Source: Ideonella dechloratans
GTDB taxonomy: Bacteria; Pseudomonadota; Gammaproteobacteria; Burkholderiales; Burkholderiaceae_C
Reading direction: 5' to 3'
Length of the DNA: 64,000 bases
Assembly (NCBI RefSeq): GCF_021049305.1
Contig: NZ_CP088081.1
Coordinates: 2,232,001-2,296,000 of the forward strand
Shown here: positions 19,509-30,258 of the stretch, one piece after another
Layout of the letters: every line of letters starts with the position of its first letter
Position numbering within the stretch: the first letter of the stretch is position 1
The notes under the pieces: model-generated
Seen by the model: only the letters and a program-made list of their open reading frames with translations
Told to the model about the DNA's origin: nothing
Databases searched by the model: none
Position numbers and translations under genes: made by a program

Positions 19509-21821
19509 TTACGCGGCCGTGGCCTCGGCCTTGGGCTTGTCACCACTCTTGCCGGCCGGCTGGATGTCCAGTTGCACCTGGCCTTCGGCGTCCACGTCCA
19601 CGGTCAAGCGACCGCCATCCACCAGGCGACCGAACAGCAGTTCGTCGGCCAGGGCCTTGCGGATGGTGTCCTGGATCAGACGCTGCATCGGCCGGGCCCC
19701 CATCAGCGGGTCGAAACCGCGCTTGGCCAGGTGCTGCCGCAGGGCATCGGTGAAGGTGACCTCGACCTTCTTCTCGGCCAACTGCTCTTCCAGTTGCAGC
19801 AGGAACTTGTCGACCACCCGCAGGATGATCTCCTCGTCCAGGGCGCGGAAGTTGATGATGGCGTCCAGGCGGTTGCGGAATTCCGGCGTGAACAGGCGCT
19901 TGATGTCGCCCATCTCATCGCCCTGCTCACGGCGGGTGGTGAAGCCGATGGTGGACTTCTGCATGGTCTCGGCGCCCGCGTTGGTCGTCATGATGATGAT
20001 GACGTTGCGGAAGTCGGCCTTGCGCCCGTTGTTGTCGGTCAACGTGCCATGGTCCATCACCTGCAGCAGCACGTTGAAGACGTCCGGGTGCGCCTTCTCG
20101 ATCTCGTCGAGCAGCAGCACCGCATGCGGCTTCTTGGTGATGGCTTCGGTCAGCAGACCGCCTTGGTCGAAACCCACGTAGCCCGGAGGCGCGCCGATCA
20201 GACGGCTGACCGCATGACGCTCCATGTACTCCGACATGTCGAAGCGGATGAGCTCGATGCCCAGGATGAAGGCCAGCTGCTTGGCCACCTCGGTCTTGCC
20301 AACGCCGGTGGGGCCGCTGAACAGGAAGGCACCGATGGGCTTGTCCGCACGACCCAGCCCTGAGCGGGCCATCTTGATGGCCGAGGACAGTGCTTCCACC
20401 GCGGGATCCTGACCGAAGACCACGCTCTTGAGGTCGCGGTCCAGGCTCTTGAGCTTGCCACGGTCGTCGCTGGACACATTGGCCGGCGGGATGCGGGCGA
20501 TCTTGGCGACGATCTCTTCGACCTCGTTGCGGGTGATGGTTTTCTTCTGCTTGCTCTTGGGCAGCACGCGCTGGGCCGCCCCCGCCTCGTCGATCACGTC
20601 GATCGCCTTGTCGGGCAGATGGCGGTCATTGATGTACTTGGCCGACAGCTCGGCCGCCGCCTGCAGAGCGCCCAGGGCGTACTTGACGCTGTGGTGCTCT
20701 TCGAAACGAGACTTCAGGCCCTTGAGGATCTCCACCGTCTGCTCGACCGAAGGCTCGACCACATCGACCTTCTGGAAGCGACGGGACAGGGCCGCATCCT
20801 TCTCGAAGATGCCGCGGTACTCCTGGAAGGTCGTGGCACCGATGCACTTCATCGCACCGCTGGACAAGGCGGGCTTGAGCAGGTTGCTGGCGTCCAGGGT
20901 GCCACCCGAGGCCGCCCCCGCACCGATGAGGGTATGGATCTCGTCGATGAACAGGATGGCCTTGGGCTGCTCCTTGAGCTGCTTGAGCACACCCTTGAGC
21001 CGCTGCTCGAAGTCGCCGCGGTATTTGGTACCGGCCAGCAGAGCCCCCATGTCCAGCGCATAGACGATGGCGTCGGAGAGCACCTCCGGCACGTCGCCCT
21101 CGGTGATGCGCCAGGCCAAGCCTTCGGCAATGGCCGTCTTGCCCACGCCGGCTTCACCCACCAGCAGGGGATTGTTCTTGCGGCGACGGCACAGCACCTG
21201 GACGACTCGCTCGACCTCGGACTCGCGCCCGATCAGCGGATCGATCTTGCCTTCCTTGGCCTGCTGGTTGAGGTTGGTGGTGAACTGCTCCAGCGGAGAT
21301 CCCTTGCCCTCGCCACCCTCTTCCTTCTCTCCTTCCGGGGCGCCGCCCTCGCTGCCGCTGCCCTTGGCGGGCTCCGGCGGATCGGACTTCTTGATGCCGT
21401 GGGCGATGAAATTCACCACATCCAGCCGCGTGACACCCTGCTGGTGCAGGTAATAGACCGCGTGGGAATCCTTCTCGCCGAAGATGGCCACCAGCACGTT
21501 CGCGCCGGTCACCTCCTTCTTGCCGCCACCGGTGGACTGCACATGCATGATGGCGCGCTGGATCACCCGCTGGAAGCCCAGCGTCGGTTGGGTGTCGACC
21601 TCGTCGGTCCCGCCCACCGTCGGGGTGTTCTCCCTGATGAAAGCCACCAGGCTTTTGCGCAGGTCCTCGATGTTGGCAGCGCAGGCGCGCAGAACCTCGG
21701 CCGCGGAGGGGTTGTCCAGCAACGCGAGCAGCAGGTGCTCCACGGTGATGAACTCATGGCGCTGCTGACGGGCCTCGACGAAGGCCATGTGCAGGCTGAC
21801 TTCAAGTTCTTGCGCGATCAT
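19509..21821 (-). CDS. clpA: ATP-dependent Clp protease ATP-binding subunit ClpA
   Basis: A 770-residue AAA+ unfoldase that feeds substrates to ClpP. A Clp-N domain is followed by a Gly/Glu-rich linker (residues ~145-170), then ATPase domain 1 ([17 protein letters not shown]) and domain 2 ([18 protein letters not shown]). The IGF loop that docks ClpP is visible as [11 protein letters not shown] 21821 overlaps the clpS stop by 4 bases; the upstream six codons seen in frame are not needed. ClpP is not in this window. Confidence 0.96.
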   Translation of the reverse strand: MIAQELEVSLHMAFVEARQQRHEFITVEHLLLALLDNPSAAEVLRACAANIEDLRKSLVAFIRENTPTVGGTDEVDTQPTLGFQRVIQRAIMHVQSTGGGKKEVTGANVLVAIFGEKDSHAVYYLHQQGVTRLDVVNFIAHGIKKSDPPEPAKGSGSEGGAPEGEKEEGGEGKGSPLEQFTTNLNQQAKEGKIDPLIGRESEVERVVQVLCRRRKNNPLLVGEAGVGKTAIAEGLAWRITEGDVPEVLSDAIVYALDMGALLAGTKYRGDFEQRLKGVLKQLKEQPKAILFIDEIHTLIGAGAASGGTLDASNLLKPALSSGAMKCIGATTFQEYRGIFEKDAALSRRFQKVDVVEPSVEQTVEILKGLKSRFEEHHSVKYALGALQAAAELSAKYINDRHLPDKAIDVIDEAGAAQRVLPKSKQKKTITRNEVEEIVAKIARIPPANVSSDDRGKLKSLDRDLKSVVFGQDPAVEALSSAIKMARSGLGRADKPIGAFLFSGPTGVGKTEVAKQLAFILGIELIRFDMSEYMERHAVSRLIGAPPGYVGFDQGGLLTEAITKKPHAVLLLDEIEKAHPDVFNVLLQVMDHGTLTDNNGRKADFRNVIIIMTTNAGAETMQKSTIGFTTRREQGDEMGDIKRLFTPEFRNRLDAIINFRALDEEIILRVVDKFLLQLEEQLAEKKVEVTFTDALRQHLAKRGFDPLMGARPMQRLIQDTIRKALADELLFGRLVDGGRLTVDVDAEGQVQLDIQPAGKSGDKPKAEATAA

Positions 21822-22174
21822 GCGGCCTCCATAATGCATTGAAGCGGGTGTCCGGAGCGGCGTGCTGCTGCGAGCACCAGTTCGACCTTGGTCGCGGCGA
21901 TGTCCTTGCTGAACACCCCGCAGACCGCACGCCCCTCATGGTGGATCTTCAACATGATTTGGGTGGCGGCCTCTAGATCAAGCCTGAAATATTCTTGCAG
22001 CACCATCACCACGAACTCCATCGGGGTGAAGTCGTCGTTCAGCATGACCACCTGGTACATGCGGGGAGGACGCGTACGCTGTGCCTTGCGCTCGGCAACG
22101 ACCGAGCCCTGCCCATCCTCGGGCTTGGACGTCGAAGCCCCTCCAGGGGGCAAGGAAGGTCGGTTCGAAGGCAT
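21818..22174 (-). CDS. clpS: ATP-dependent Clp protease adaptor ClpS
   Basis: A 118-residue adaptor that brings N-degron substrates to Clp[18 protein letters not shown] and the closing [16 protein letters not shown] segment are the family signature. ATG 22174 is preferred; it leaves a 40-residue flexible N-terminal arm. The region upstream of 22174 is not ClpS-like. It is coupled to clpA by a 4-base overlap. Confidence 0.94.
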   Translation of the reverse strand: MPSNRPSLPPGGASTSKPEDGQGSVVAERKAQRTRPPRMYQVVMLNDDFTPMEFVVMVLQEYFRLDLEAATQIMLKIHHEGRAVCGVFSKDIAATKVELVLAAARRSGHPLQCIMEAA

Positions 22175-22330
22175 GAAATCAGTATAGCCACTTGATAGTC
22201 CGTTCACACTGGTAGGGAATGGTCCTCCGGACCGCCCTGGCGCAAGCGCCAAAAAGTGACACATTGCAAGGGCAGTTCCTCCGCCCGTGACACCTCATCA
22301 CCTTGCACGAAACACGGATACCGATGGTGA

Positions 22331-22359
22331 TTGACACCCGCCCGTCATGTGCCAAAAAT
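22331..22359 (+). promoter_or_regulatory. Candidate sigma-70 promoter of the cold-shock gene
   Basis: TTGACA at 22331-22336 is a perfect -35 box. After 17 bases comes AAAAAT (4 of 6 matches to TATAAT). The predicted leader is short, about 36 bases, and ends in the strong ribosome site AAAGGAGG at 22388-22395. The rest of the 227-base clpS-csp gap shows nothing further that I can name. Confidence 0.45.
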
Positions 22360-22401
22360 TGTCAGTAATAAAAGCCTGAAAAAGGCCAAAGGAGGAAAAC
22401 G

Positions 22402-22626
22402 ATGGAAGCCATCGGCACTGTGAAATGGTTCAACGACGCCAAAGGCTTTGGCTTCATTGAGCCGGAGAGCGGCGGCGGCGACGTATTTGCCCACTTTTCC
22501 GCCATTCAGATGGATGGCTTCAGGACCCTCAAGCAGGGTGGGAAAGTCCGCTTCGAACTTGTCCAGGGCCCCAAGGGGCAGATGGCGCAGAACATCCGCC
22601 CACTGGAGGAGCCCGTCCGCTCCTGA
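22402..22626 (+). CDS. Cold-shock domain protein
   Basis: A 74-residue OB-fold protein that binds single-stranded RNA/DNA. RNP1 is KGFGFI and RNP2 is VFAHF, both intact. AAAGGAGG lies 6 bases before ATG 22402, the strongest ribosome site seen in the window. This fits a highly expressed chaperone of RNA structure. Slight divergence ([10 protein letters not shown] in place of the usual KDVFVHFS) suggests a constitutive CspA paralogue. It is a single gene ending at a perfect terminator. Confidence 0.93.
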   Translation: MEAIGTVKWFNDAKGFGFIEPESGGGDVFAHFSAIQMDGFRTLKQGGKVRFELVQGPKGQMAQNIRPLEEPVRS

Positions 22627-22645
22627 GCGCGACCGTATCCGACAA

Positions 22646-22686
22646 CAAAAAGCCCGGCACCGCTTACGCGGTGCCGGGCTTTTTTC
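22646..22686. terminator. Strong bidirectional terminator between csp and icd
   Basis: A 13-bp perfect stem (22651-22663 with 22668-22680) has loop ttac, an A-run before it and six Ts after it. It can end csp on the plus strand and icd on the minus strand. Confidence 0.92.
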
Positions 22687-22723
22687 GGGGGTCAAAAACC
22701 GGCCAACTGACCGGTGTTCAGAC

Positions 22724-23977
<1,254 letters not shown>

Positions 23978-24018
23978 GTCGCTAGGCTCCAGGCGTCGTT
24001 ATGAAAAGATGTTCCAGA

Positions 24019-24039
24019 GTCTGAAATTCTAGTTCAGAC
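24019..24039 (-). promoter_or_regulatory. Inverted repeat upstream of icd
   Basis: GTCTGAA at 24019-24025 and TTCAGAC at 24033-24039 form a perfect dyad with a 7-base centre. It sits 42-62 bases before the icd start and could be an operator. The other reading, a terminator for the SafE-like gene, is weaker because no T-run follows. Confidence 0.35.
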
Positions 24040-24102
24040 CAACTGTCTTTCGGCTGACGTTCGCATGCAAAACCCTGCACGTCCCGCAGCAGCCGACGGG
24101 AC

Positions 24103-24804
24103 TCAGGAAATGCAGTAAGCCGCCACGCGCATCCAGAGATCGTGCCCGAGCGCCCACGCGGAGGCCACGGCCAGTGCGGCGCCGGACAGGCGGGTCACCC
24201 ACCCCATGACGCCGGCCTGAGCTGCGGAGTTCTGCTGCCCCATCCAGCGCAGCAGCAGGGCGGGCACGGCCCCCAGGGCCAAGGAAGAGGCCAAGGCGAA
24301 GACGGTCATCACCAACGCGCCGCCCCAAGGCCCGTTGGCCAGGGCCGCCACCACCAAGGCCGATTGAAGCAACCCGCAGGGCCAGGCCACCCACAGCATG
24401 CCCGCGCCCAGGGCCTTGCCCGGCCCTCTCACACGCTGCCAACCTCCCGACAGGGTGGTGGCGCGCTGCCCGCCCCGTCCCAGGCGGTCCAGCCAGGCAG
24501 GCTGCCGTCCGGTCACCAGCAGCCAGATGCCCAGCGCCAGGGCCGCCATGTGCGCCAGCCCCCACAAGGGACGCAAGGCCGGACTGATTTGCCCCAGTTC
24601 ACCCAATGCGGAAACACTGGATGCCGCAATGGCGCCGGCCGCCGCGTAGCCGAGCACCCGGCCCAGGTGAAAACTGCCCCACGCGAAACGCCCGCCGCCA
24701 CAAGCCCCGACAGCCGCGGCACTGGAAGCGCCGCACATGGCCACGCAGTGGACCGTGCCGGCCAGCCCCATCATCAGGGCACTGAAGATCAACGCATAGT
24801 TCAC
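24103..24804 (-). CDS. SafE/TauE-like membrane protein linked to cbb3 oxidase genes
   Basis: A 233-residue integral membrane protein with about six hydrophobic segments. The first helix carries GTVHCVAMCGA, a CxxxC motif typical of the group often annotated as sulfite exporter TauE/SafE or UreH-like. Close relatives sit in cco clusters and are thought to handle metal or redox supply for cytochrome oxidase; that role is inferred from context. The GTG start at 24804 lies 2 bases after the hemN stop, so the two are translated together. Confidence 0.78.
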   Translation of the reverse strand: MNYALIFSALMMGLAGTVHCVAMCGASSAAAVGACGGGRFAWGSFHLGRVLGYAAAGAIAASSVSALGELGQISPALRPLWGLAHMAALALGIWLLVTGRQPAWLDRLGRGGQRATTLSGGWQRVRGPGKALGAGMLWVAWPCGLLQSALVVAALANGPWGGALVMTVFALASSLALGAVPALLLRWMGQQNSAAQAGVMGWVTRLSGAALAVASAWALGHDLWMRVAAYCIS

Positions 24805-24806
24805 CT

Positions 24807-26216
24807 TCAGATGATGCGCGAGAAACGCTCCCTGACGCGATCCGCCTGAAGATGCTTGTCAAACGCCATGGCAATGGCGCGGACGAAGAACCATCCCTTG
24901 GCGGTGACCTGGAGCGCTCCAGGCTCCCGAACCACCAACCCCATGGCCTCGTAGGGCGCCAGGGATTCCAGCTCCGACCTGAAGTACTCCGGCACCTTGA
25001 TCAGGTGGGACAGTTCGATCGACTCGAATTCCAGGCGCCCCTGGCACATCAGGGCCATGATCACCGCGCGTCGCAGCAGGTCATCGCGTGTGAGCGCCAG
25101 CCCGCGGACGATAGGAAACTGCCCCTGGCGCACCGCATCGTAGTACTCGGGCAATGTCTTGGCATTCTGGCTGTAGGTGGCGCCCATGCGTCCAATGGCA
25201 GACACCCCCAGGCCGATCAGATCGCAGTCAGGCTGGGTGCTGTAGCCCTGGAAATTCCGATGCAGCCGCCCTTGCCGCTTGGCCGCGGCCAGAGCGTCGC
25301 CCGGCAGTGCGAAGTGATCCATGCCGATGTAGGTGTAGCCGCCGGACAGGAAGCCGGCGATCGCACCGGACAGCATCGTCACCCGATCAGCAGCGGTGGG
25401 CAACTCGGCAGGGTCGATGCGTCGCTGCGGCTTGAACCGCTGGGGCAAATGCGCATAGGCATACAGCGCGATGCGGTCAGGCCGCAGTTCGCCGACCAAA
25501 TCGATCGTCCTTGCGAAAGAGGCGGGGTTCTGTTTGGGCAGGCCGTAGATCAGATCCACGTTCACGGATTCATAGCCGAGGTCACGCGCACTTCGGACCA
25601 GATCACGAACGCTCTCGAACGATTGCACGCGGTGCACGGCCTTCTGAACCTCGGCATCGAAGTCCTGCACGCCGAAGCTCAGACGGTTGAATCCCAACTC
25701 CCGCCAGCGGGCCAAGCGCTCTGCAGAGGCCGTGCGGGGATCCACCTCGATGGAGATCTCCGCGCCCGGCGCCAGCTGGAAGGCCCGACGCAGGGACGTC
25801 ATCAGCCGCGCGAGTTCTTCATCGCTCAGGAAGGTGGGCGACCCGCCTCCCAAGTGGAGCTGCGACACCACCTGGGGCTCGCCCAGTGCCTTGGCGTGAA
25901 GATCGATCTCGAGATCCAACGCATCCAGGTACTCACCGGCGCGTTCATGGTGCTTGGTGATGACCTTGTTGCAAGCACAGTAGTAGCAGACCGACTCGCA
26001 GAAGGGGATGTGGATGTAGAGCGACAGCGGCGGCTTGCCCCCGACCACCGCCCCTTCCGCACGCTGCCGCAAGGCGCAGGCATAGTCGTGCGCCGTGAAC
26101 GCCTCGACAAACCGGTCTGCCGTCGGGTAGGAGGTGTAGCGGGGGCCGGGAACGTCGAATTGCCGCAACAAGTCAACCGGCAGCTGCACATCGGCGGAGT
26201 CTGAGATCTGTACCAT
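24807..26216 (-). CDS. hemN: Oxygen-independent coproporphyrinogen III oxidase
   Basis: A 469-residue radical-SAM enzyme that makes protoporphyrinogen IX without oxygen, needed for haem under microaerobic growth. The cluster motif CESVCYYCAC fits CxxxCxxCxC. LHLGGGSPTFL and FGVQDFD are further family marks. ATG 26216 (MVQISD) is chosen; a longer frame to 26531 runs across the intergenic region and into fnr. A 9/10 FNR box is centred 40 bases upstream. Confidence 0.95.
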   Translation of the reverse strand: MVQISDSADVQLPVDLLRQFDVPGPRYTSYPTADRFVEAFTAHDYACALRQRAEGAVVGGKPPLSLYIHIPFCESVCYYCACNKVITKHHERAGEYLDALDLEIDLHAKALGEPQVVSQLHLGGGSPTFLSDEELARLMTSLRRAFQLAPGAEISIEVDPRTASAERLARWRELGFNRLSFGVQDFDAEVQKAVHRVQSFESVRDLVRSARDLGYESVNVDLIYGLPKQNPASFARTIDLVGELRPDRIALYAYAHLPQRFKPQRRIDPAELPTAADRVTMLSGAIAGFLSGGYTYIGMDHFALPGDALAAAKRQGRLHRNFQGYSTQPDCDLIGLGVSAIGRMGATYSQNAKTLPEYYDAVRQGQFPIVRGLALTRDDLLRRAVIMALMCQGRLEFESIELSHLIKVPEYFRSELESLAPYEAMGLVVREPGALQVTAKGWFFVRAIAMAFDKHLQADRVRERFSRII

Positions 26217-26249
26217 GCCGCCATGGTGCCAGCCGTCCCGCGCCCGGTC

Positions 26250-26263
26250 TTGATTTGACTCAA
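26250..26263. promoter_or_regulatory. FNR box between hemN and fnr
   Basis: TTGATTTGACTCAA matches TTGAT-N4-ATCAA at 9 of 10 positions. Its centre is 40 bases before the hemN start and about 117 before the fnr start. Direct activation of fnr from -41.5 would give a leader of about 76 bases; for hemN the same geometry would put the transcript start almost at the ATG. Autoregulation of fnr, or repression, are both possible. Confidence 0.6.
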
Positions 26264-26373
26264 GCAACCACCCATACTGATCGGGACAATTGCGCTCCTG
26301 CACCCGGGCTTCCATGGCGCGTCTGAAGCGCGCCATCGCGCAGCAAGACGGATGCTTCTTTGATAATGGGCCT

Positions 26374-27108
26374 ATGACCGACGCCACCCAAGTGAAACCC
26401 GACGCGTTCAAGGTCGCGTGCTCCAGCTGCAATCTGCGCGAACTTTGCCTGCCCGTGGGGCTCGCCCGTCCCGATCTGGAAAGACTGGATGCCCTGGTGG
26501 CCACGCGCCGCAGCGTGGCCCGGGGCGACATGCTGTTCCGTGCCGGAGATGCCTTCCAGTCGCTTTATGCTGTTCGCACGGGCTTCTTCAAGACCTGCGT
26601 CTCCTCGGAGGATGGTCGCGATCAGGTGACCGGTTTCCAGATGGCGGGAGAACTGCTGGGGCTGGATGGCATCAGCAACGATCGCCACTCGTGCGACGCA
26701 GTGGCCCTGGAGGACTCCCAGGTCTGCATCATCCCCTATGGCCAGTTGGAGTCACTGTCGCGCGAGTTCACCGACCTGCAGCATCAGTTCCACAAGATCA
26801 TGAGCCGCGAGATTGTTCGCGACCATGGCGTGATGCTGCTGCTGGGCAGCATGCGGGCCGAAGAGCGGCTGGCCGCCTTCCTGATGAACCTGACCCAGCG
26901 CCTGCAGGCGCGGGGCTTCTCGGCCTCGTCACTGATACTTCGGATGACCCGGGAAGAAATCGGCAGCTACCTGGGACTCAAGCTCGAGACCGTGAGCCGT
27001 ACGTTCTCCAAGTTCCAGGATGACGGCCTGCTGGAAGTCAAGCAGAGACACATCCGCATCATCGACCAGGACGGTCTTCAGCAGTTGATCAACGGCGCCC
27101 ACTGCTGA
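26374..27108 (+). CDS. fnr: FNR-type oxygen-sensing transcription factor
   Basis: A 244-residue CRP/FNR regulator. Cys16, Cys19 and Cys25 in CSSCNLRELC plus Cys107 in RHSCDA form the four ligands of an oxygen-labile [4Fe-4S] cluster. The C-terminal helix-turn-helix includes TREEIGSYLGLKLETVSRTFS, with the glutamate and Ser-Arg contacts that read TTGAT half-sites. It converges on the cco operon, which carries a perfect FNR box. ATG 26374 has only a weak GGG upstream. Also known as Anr or FnrL in relatives. Confidence 0.95.
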   Translation: MTDATQVKPDAFKVACSSCNLRELCLPVGLARPDLERLDALVATRRSVARGDMLFRAGDAFQSLYAVRTGFFKTCVSSEDGRDQVTGFQMAGELLGLDGISNDRHSCDAVALEDSQVCIIPYGQLESLSREFTDLQHQFHKIMSREIVRDHGVMLLLGSMRAEERLAAFLMNLTQRLQARGFSASSLILRMTREEIGSYLGLKLETVSRTFSKFQDDGLLEVKQRHIRIIDQDGLQQLINGAHC

Positions 27109-27148
27109 TTCTTGGCGGCCGCCATCGGGAGATGGCGGTCAACCCCAG

Positions 27149-27430
27149 TCAGGCAGGATGCGCCGCATCCCTGGGGTCTTGTGAGGAGGCCGGCGGCAGA
27201 CTCAGCAACTGGGTCAGCCCTGCCGCGATGGAAATCACCCCCCAGAAGATGAGGAATGTCGCGGAGTAGATGGCCGACAGGCTCCAGTTCACCCTGTCCG
27301 CGCCGAACCAGTGAAGTTCGCTGGGGTCAACGACGACGAAGACCAGGGCCTCTGCAACCCCCGCCATCAGAAACGCAGGCCACAGCACACAGAGCAACCT
27401 GACCGAGCACATGCGGGCAGATTCGGACAT
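27149..27430 (-). CDS. Small two-helix membrane protein at end of cco operon
   Basis: A 93-residue protein with hydrophobic segments at about 10-32 and 50-72 and a polar C-terminus. ATG 27430 follows GGAAGGAG by 7 bases, a good ribosome site that argues for a real gene. I do not recognise the family; similar small ORFs occur beside ccoGH in Burkholderiales, so a part in cbb3 oxidase assembly is a guess from position. It ends about 40 bases from the convergent fnr, with a short hairpin (27119-27138) in between. Confidence 0.6.
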   Translation of the reverse strand: MSESARMCSVRLLCVLWPAFLMAGVAEALVFVVVDPSELHWFGADRVNWSLSAIYSATFLIFWGVISIAAGLTQLLSLPPASSQDPRDAAHPA

Positions 27431-27506
27431 GGCAATGCTCCTTCCATCCAGACAGGTTCGAAGGACACCGACTGCCGCGGCGGGGGGGGTTGCCCCCTCC
27501 TGAAAA

Positions 27507-27788
27507 TCAGGGCTCTTGCTTGGGCGTCGCCGCATGGTTCCGCGCGGCGAGCGCAGGGGTCATGCTGTCCACCCCATCATGAACCTCGGATGCTCCACCC
27601 GACTCGTCCCTCAGCAGCACGGGATCGGCACCGCGAACAGCCACCACGGCAGAAATGACGCTGGCGATGACCACCGAGAGCGGACCGGAAATCACCAGCC
27701 ACACCATCGGGTGCCGCCACCAAGGCTTTTGTGCATCCTGTGCCTGGGCTGCGGTGCTGGCAACAGGGGAAACTTCGGATGCCGACAT
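27507..27788 (-). CDS. ccoH: CcoH/FixH-like cbb3 oxidase assembly protein
   Basis: A 93-residue protein with one transmembrane helix. KPWWRHPMVWLVISGP followed by a hydrophobic stretch and DPVL is the pattern of short FixH/CcoH proteins in betaproteobacteria. CcoH binds the cbb3 oxidase early and stabilises it. Rhizobial FixH is longer, so this is the truncated class. It lies 22 bases after ccoG in the same direction. The C-terminal 45 residues are low-complexity and vary between species. Confidence 0.75.
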   Translation of the reverse strand: MSASEVSPVASTAAQAQDAQKPWWRHPMVWLVISGPLSVVIASVISAVVAVRGADPVLLRDESGGASEVHDGVDSMTPALAARNHAATPKQEP

Positions 27789-27810
27789 GTCTTAATTCCT
27801 CAGGTGCCGC

Positions 27811-29283
27811 TCAGCGGGGCACCATGAAAGTGGACTTCTCTTCCACCTGAACAGGATGGGTCTTGTCGTCATGAGCCAAGCGCTCGACGTCGAATTGGAT
27901 TCCGTGCATGCCACTGCCGACCTGCTGTGCCGCCTCGAAGGGAATCTGAGCGCTCACCGTGATCCAACGTGCCTCGGCCGGGTCCAACTCGAACGACGAC
28001 GGTCCCGCGATCATGATTCCTGGCAAGCCGCGCACGTTCAACTGGTACTTCTGCTTCTCTTCGGCCGAGTTCATGATCTGGATCCGGTACACGTTCTCGA
28101 CGCGACCATCATCCACGATGCGCGCCAGCGAAGCGCGGTCCCGCACCACATCCACCCGGAATGGGCTGCGCAGATAGATGCTCAGCGCGAAGGCCGACAG
28201 GATCGCGATCAGGATGGTGGTGTAGATCAGCACACGGGGACGGAAGATGCGGCGCATCATCGACCCGCGATCCAGATGCTGCTCCAGGCCATTCTCGGTA
28301 GCGTAGCGGATCAGCCCCCGCTGGTACCCCATCTTGTCCATGATGCCGTTGCAAACATCGATGCAGGCCGCACAACCGATGCACTCGTATTGCAGGCCCT
28401 TGCGAATATCGATGCCGGTGGGGCACACCTGAACGCACAAACCGCAATCGACACAAGACCCCAAGCCCATCTTGGCGGGATCGGCCTTCTTGGACCTCGA
28501 ACCACGCGGCTCACCGCGCTCGGTGTCGTAACTGATGATCAGGGTATCCCGGTCGAACATCACGCTCTGGAACCGGGCATAAGGGCACATGTACTTGCAA
28601 ACCTGCTCGCGCATGTAGCCGGCATTGCCATACGTGGCAAAGCCATAAAACAGCACCCAGAACCATTCCCAGGGGCCAAAACTCAGCGTCAACGCTTCAT
28701 GACCCAGAACGCGAATCGGGGTGAAGTAGCCGACAAAGGTGAAACCCGTCCACAAGCCGAACAGAATCCAGGCGAGTTGCTTGCCGCTTCTGCGCAGCAG
28801 ACGCTCCAAGGTCCAAGGACCCTGGTCCAGCCGCATGCGCTGAGCCCGGTCTCCCTCGAACTTCTGCTCGAACCACATGTAGATCTCGGTGTAGACCGTC
28901 TGAGGACAGGCATATCCACACCAGAGACGCCCCGCCACCGCCGTGAAAAGGAAAAGGCTGTAGGCAGAGACAATCAAGAGACCCGTCAGGTAGATGAAAT
29001 CCTGAGGGTAGAGAACCAGCCCGAAGATGTAAAACCTGCGGGCGCCCAAGTCGAAAAGAATCGCTTGGCGGTCATTCCAGCTCAGCCAAGGCAGCCCGTA
29101 AAACACGAGCTGAGTGAGCCAGACCAGAGCCCAACGCCAGGTTGCAAACCAACCGGTGACGCTGCGGGCATAAATCTTACGGGACTTCTGGTAGAGCGAT
29201 ACCACCTCCGCCACACTGTCTTTGCCAGAATCTGGCGCCTGCTCGACGGGAGAGGATGAAATAGGGGTGGTGGTATCGCTCAT
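27811..29283 (-). CDS. ccoG: Cytochrome cbb3 oxidase accessory protein CcoG
   Basis: A 490-residue membrane ferredoxin, also called FixG or RdxA. About five transmembrane helices, including YFTPIRVLGHEAL, surround a cytoplasmic double [4Fe-4S] domain: CVDCGLCVQVCPTG and CIGCAACIDVCN. The C-terminal 120 residues form a periplasmic immunoglobulin-like domain. CcoG reduces Cu(II) to Cu(I) for oxidase assembly in Rhodobacter. It is 14 bases downstream of ccoP. Confidence 0.94.
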   Translation of the reverse strand: MSDTTTPISSSPVEQAPDSGKDSVAEVVSLYQKSRKIYARSVTGWFATWRWALVWLTQLVFYGLPWLSWNDRQAILFDLGARRFYIFGLVLYPQDFIYLTGLLIVSAYSLFLFTAVAGRLWCGYACPQTVYTEIYMWFEQKFEGDRAQRMRLDQGPWTLERLLRRSGKQLAWILFGLWTGFTFVGYFTPIRVLGHEALTLSFGPWEWFWVLFYGFATYGNAGYMREQVCKYMCPYARFQSVMFDRDTLIISYDTERGEPRGSRSKKADPAKMGLGSCVDCGLCVQVCPTGIDIRKGLQYECIGCAACIDVCNGIMDKMGYQRGLIRYATENGLEQHLDRGSMMRRIFRPRVLIYTTILIAILSAFALSIYLRSPFRVDVVRDRASLARIVDDGRVENVYRIQIMNSAEEKQKYQLNVRGLPGIMIAGPSSFELDPAEARWITVSAQIPFEAAQQVGSGMHGIQFDVERLAHDDKTHPVQVEEKSTFMVPR

Positions 29284-29297
29284 GTCGTCACTTTAGC

Positions 29298-30215
29298 TCA
29301 CTGAGCCGCGACCTTCGTGTTCTGAGACAAATTCCAGACATAGGCCGTCAGCACCTTGATCTGCTCAGGCGTGAAACGCTGACCTTGCGGCGGCATCACA
29401 TTGGTCTTGCCATGATTGACCATGTCCATCACCGCCTGTTCGCCCCACCCATGCAGCCAGATCTTGTCGGTCAGATTGGGCGCGCCGATGACCGGATTGC
29501 CCTTGCCTTCCGGGCCATGGCAGGCAGCGCAGACCACGAACTTGGGCTTGCCCAATTGAGCGGCCACGGAGTTGTGGGGGCTGCCCGACAGGCTCAGCAC
29601 ATAGTTCGCCACGTTGCGCACATCTTCAGGCGTCCCCACCGCAGGCGCCATCACGGGCATCACGCCCTGCCGCCCATTGAGGATGGTCTTCTCGATGTAC
29701 TCGGGGCTGCCGTCGCCGCCCAGCCAGTCCTTGTCGGTCAGGTTCGGGAAGCCCTTGCTGCCGCGCGCATCGGAGCCGTGACACTGGGCACAGTTGTTCA
29801 CGAAGAGGCGTTCGCCGATCGCCATGGCCTGCGAATTCTTGGCCAGATCGGCTGCCGTCAGGTTGGCAAAGCTGGCATACACCGGCGCCATGGCGGCACG
29901 CGCCTTCTCGTTCTCAGCCTGCAGCTGGCCCACGGCGGACCACTGCAGCGTCCCCTTGTTGGCCCCCAGGCCGGGGTAGAGCGCGAGGTAGATCGCGGCA
30001 AAGACCACCGTGATCACGAACAGGCCCATCCACCAGCGAGGCAGCGGGTTGTTCATTTCCTTGAGGTCCTCGTCCCAGACGTGGCCCGTGCTGTTGTCAT
30101 CGGCCATCACTCTCCGGCGGCTGGCGATGATCAACAACGCCAGGCAGAAGACGAGACCCCCAATCACGATGGCCGCGATATAGACCGACCATCCGATGTT
30201 GAAAAAGTCACTCAT
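29298..30215 (-). CDS. ccoP: Cytochrome cbb3 oxidase subunit III, dihaem CcoP
   Basis: A 305-residue membrane-bound dihaem cytochrome c that receives electrons for the oxidase. Transmembrane helices are at about 10-31 and 61-80. The haem c motifs are CAQCH (142-146) and CAACH (229-233), with methionine ligands expected downstream of each. The PLPRWW stretch before the second helix is a CcoP hallmark. It starts 44 bases after the ccoQ stop. Confidence 0.95.
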   Translation of the reverse strand: MSDFFNIGWSVYIAAIVIGGLVFCLALLIIASRRRVMADDNSTGHVWDEDLKEMNNPLPRWWMGLFVITVVFAAIYLALYPGLGANKGTLQWSAVGQLQAENEKARAAMAPVYASFANLTAADLAKNSQAMAIGERLFVNNCAQCHGSDARGSKGFPNLTDKDWLGGDGSPEYIEKTILNGRQGVMPVMAPAVGTPEDVRNVANYVLSLSGSPHNSVAAQLGKPKFVVCAACHGPEGKGNPVIGAPNLTDKIWLHGWGEQAVMDMVNHGKTNVMPPQGQRFTPEQIKVLTAYVWNLSQNTKVAAQ

Positions 30216-30258
30216 TCCATTCTCCAGTGACGGGGTCGGTCGCCCGACCCCTCACGCA

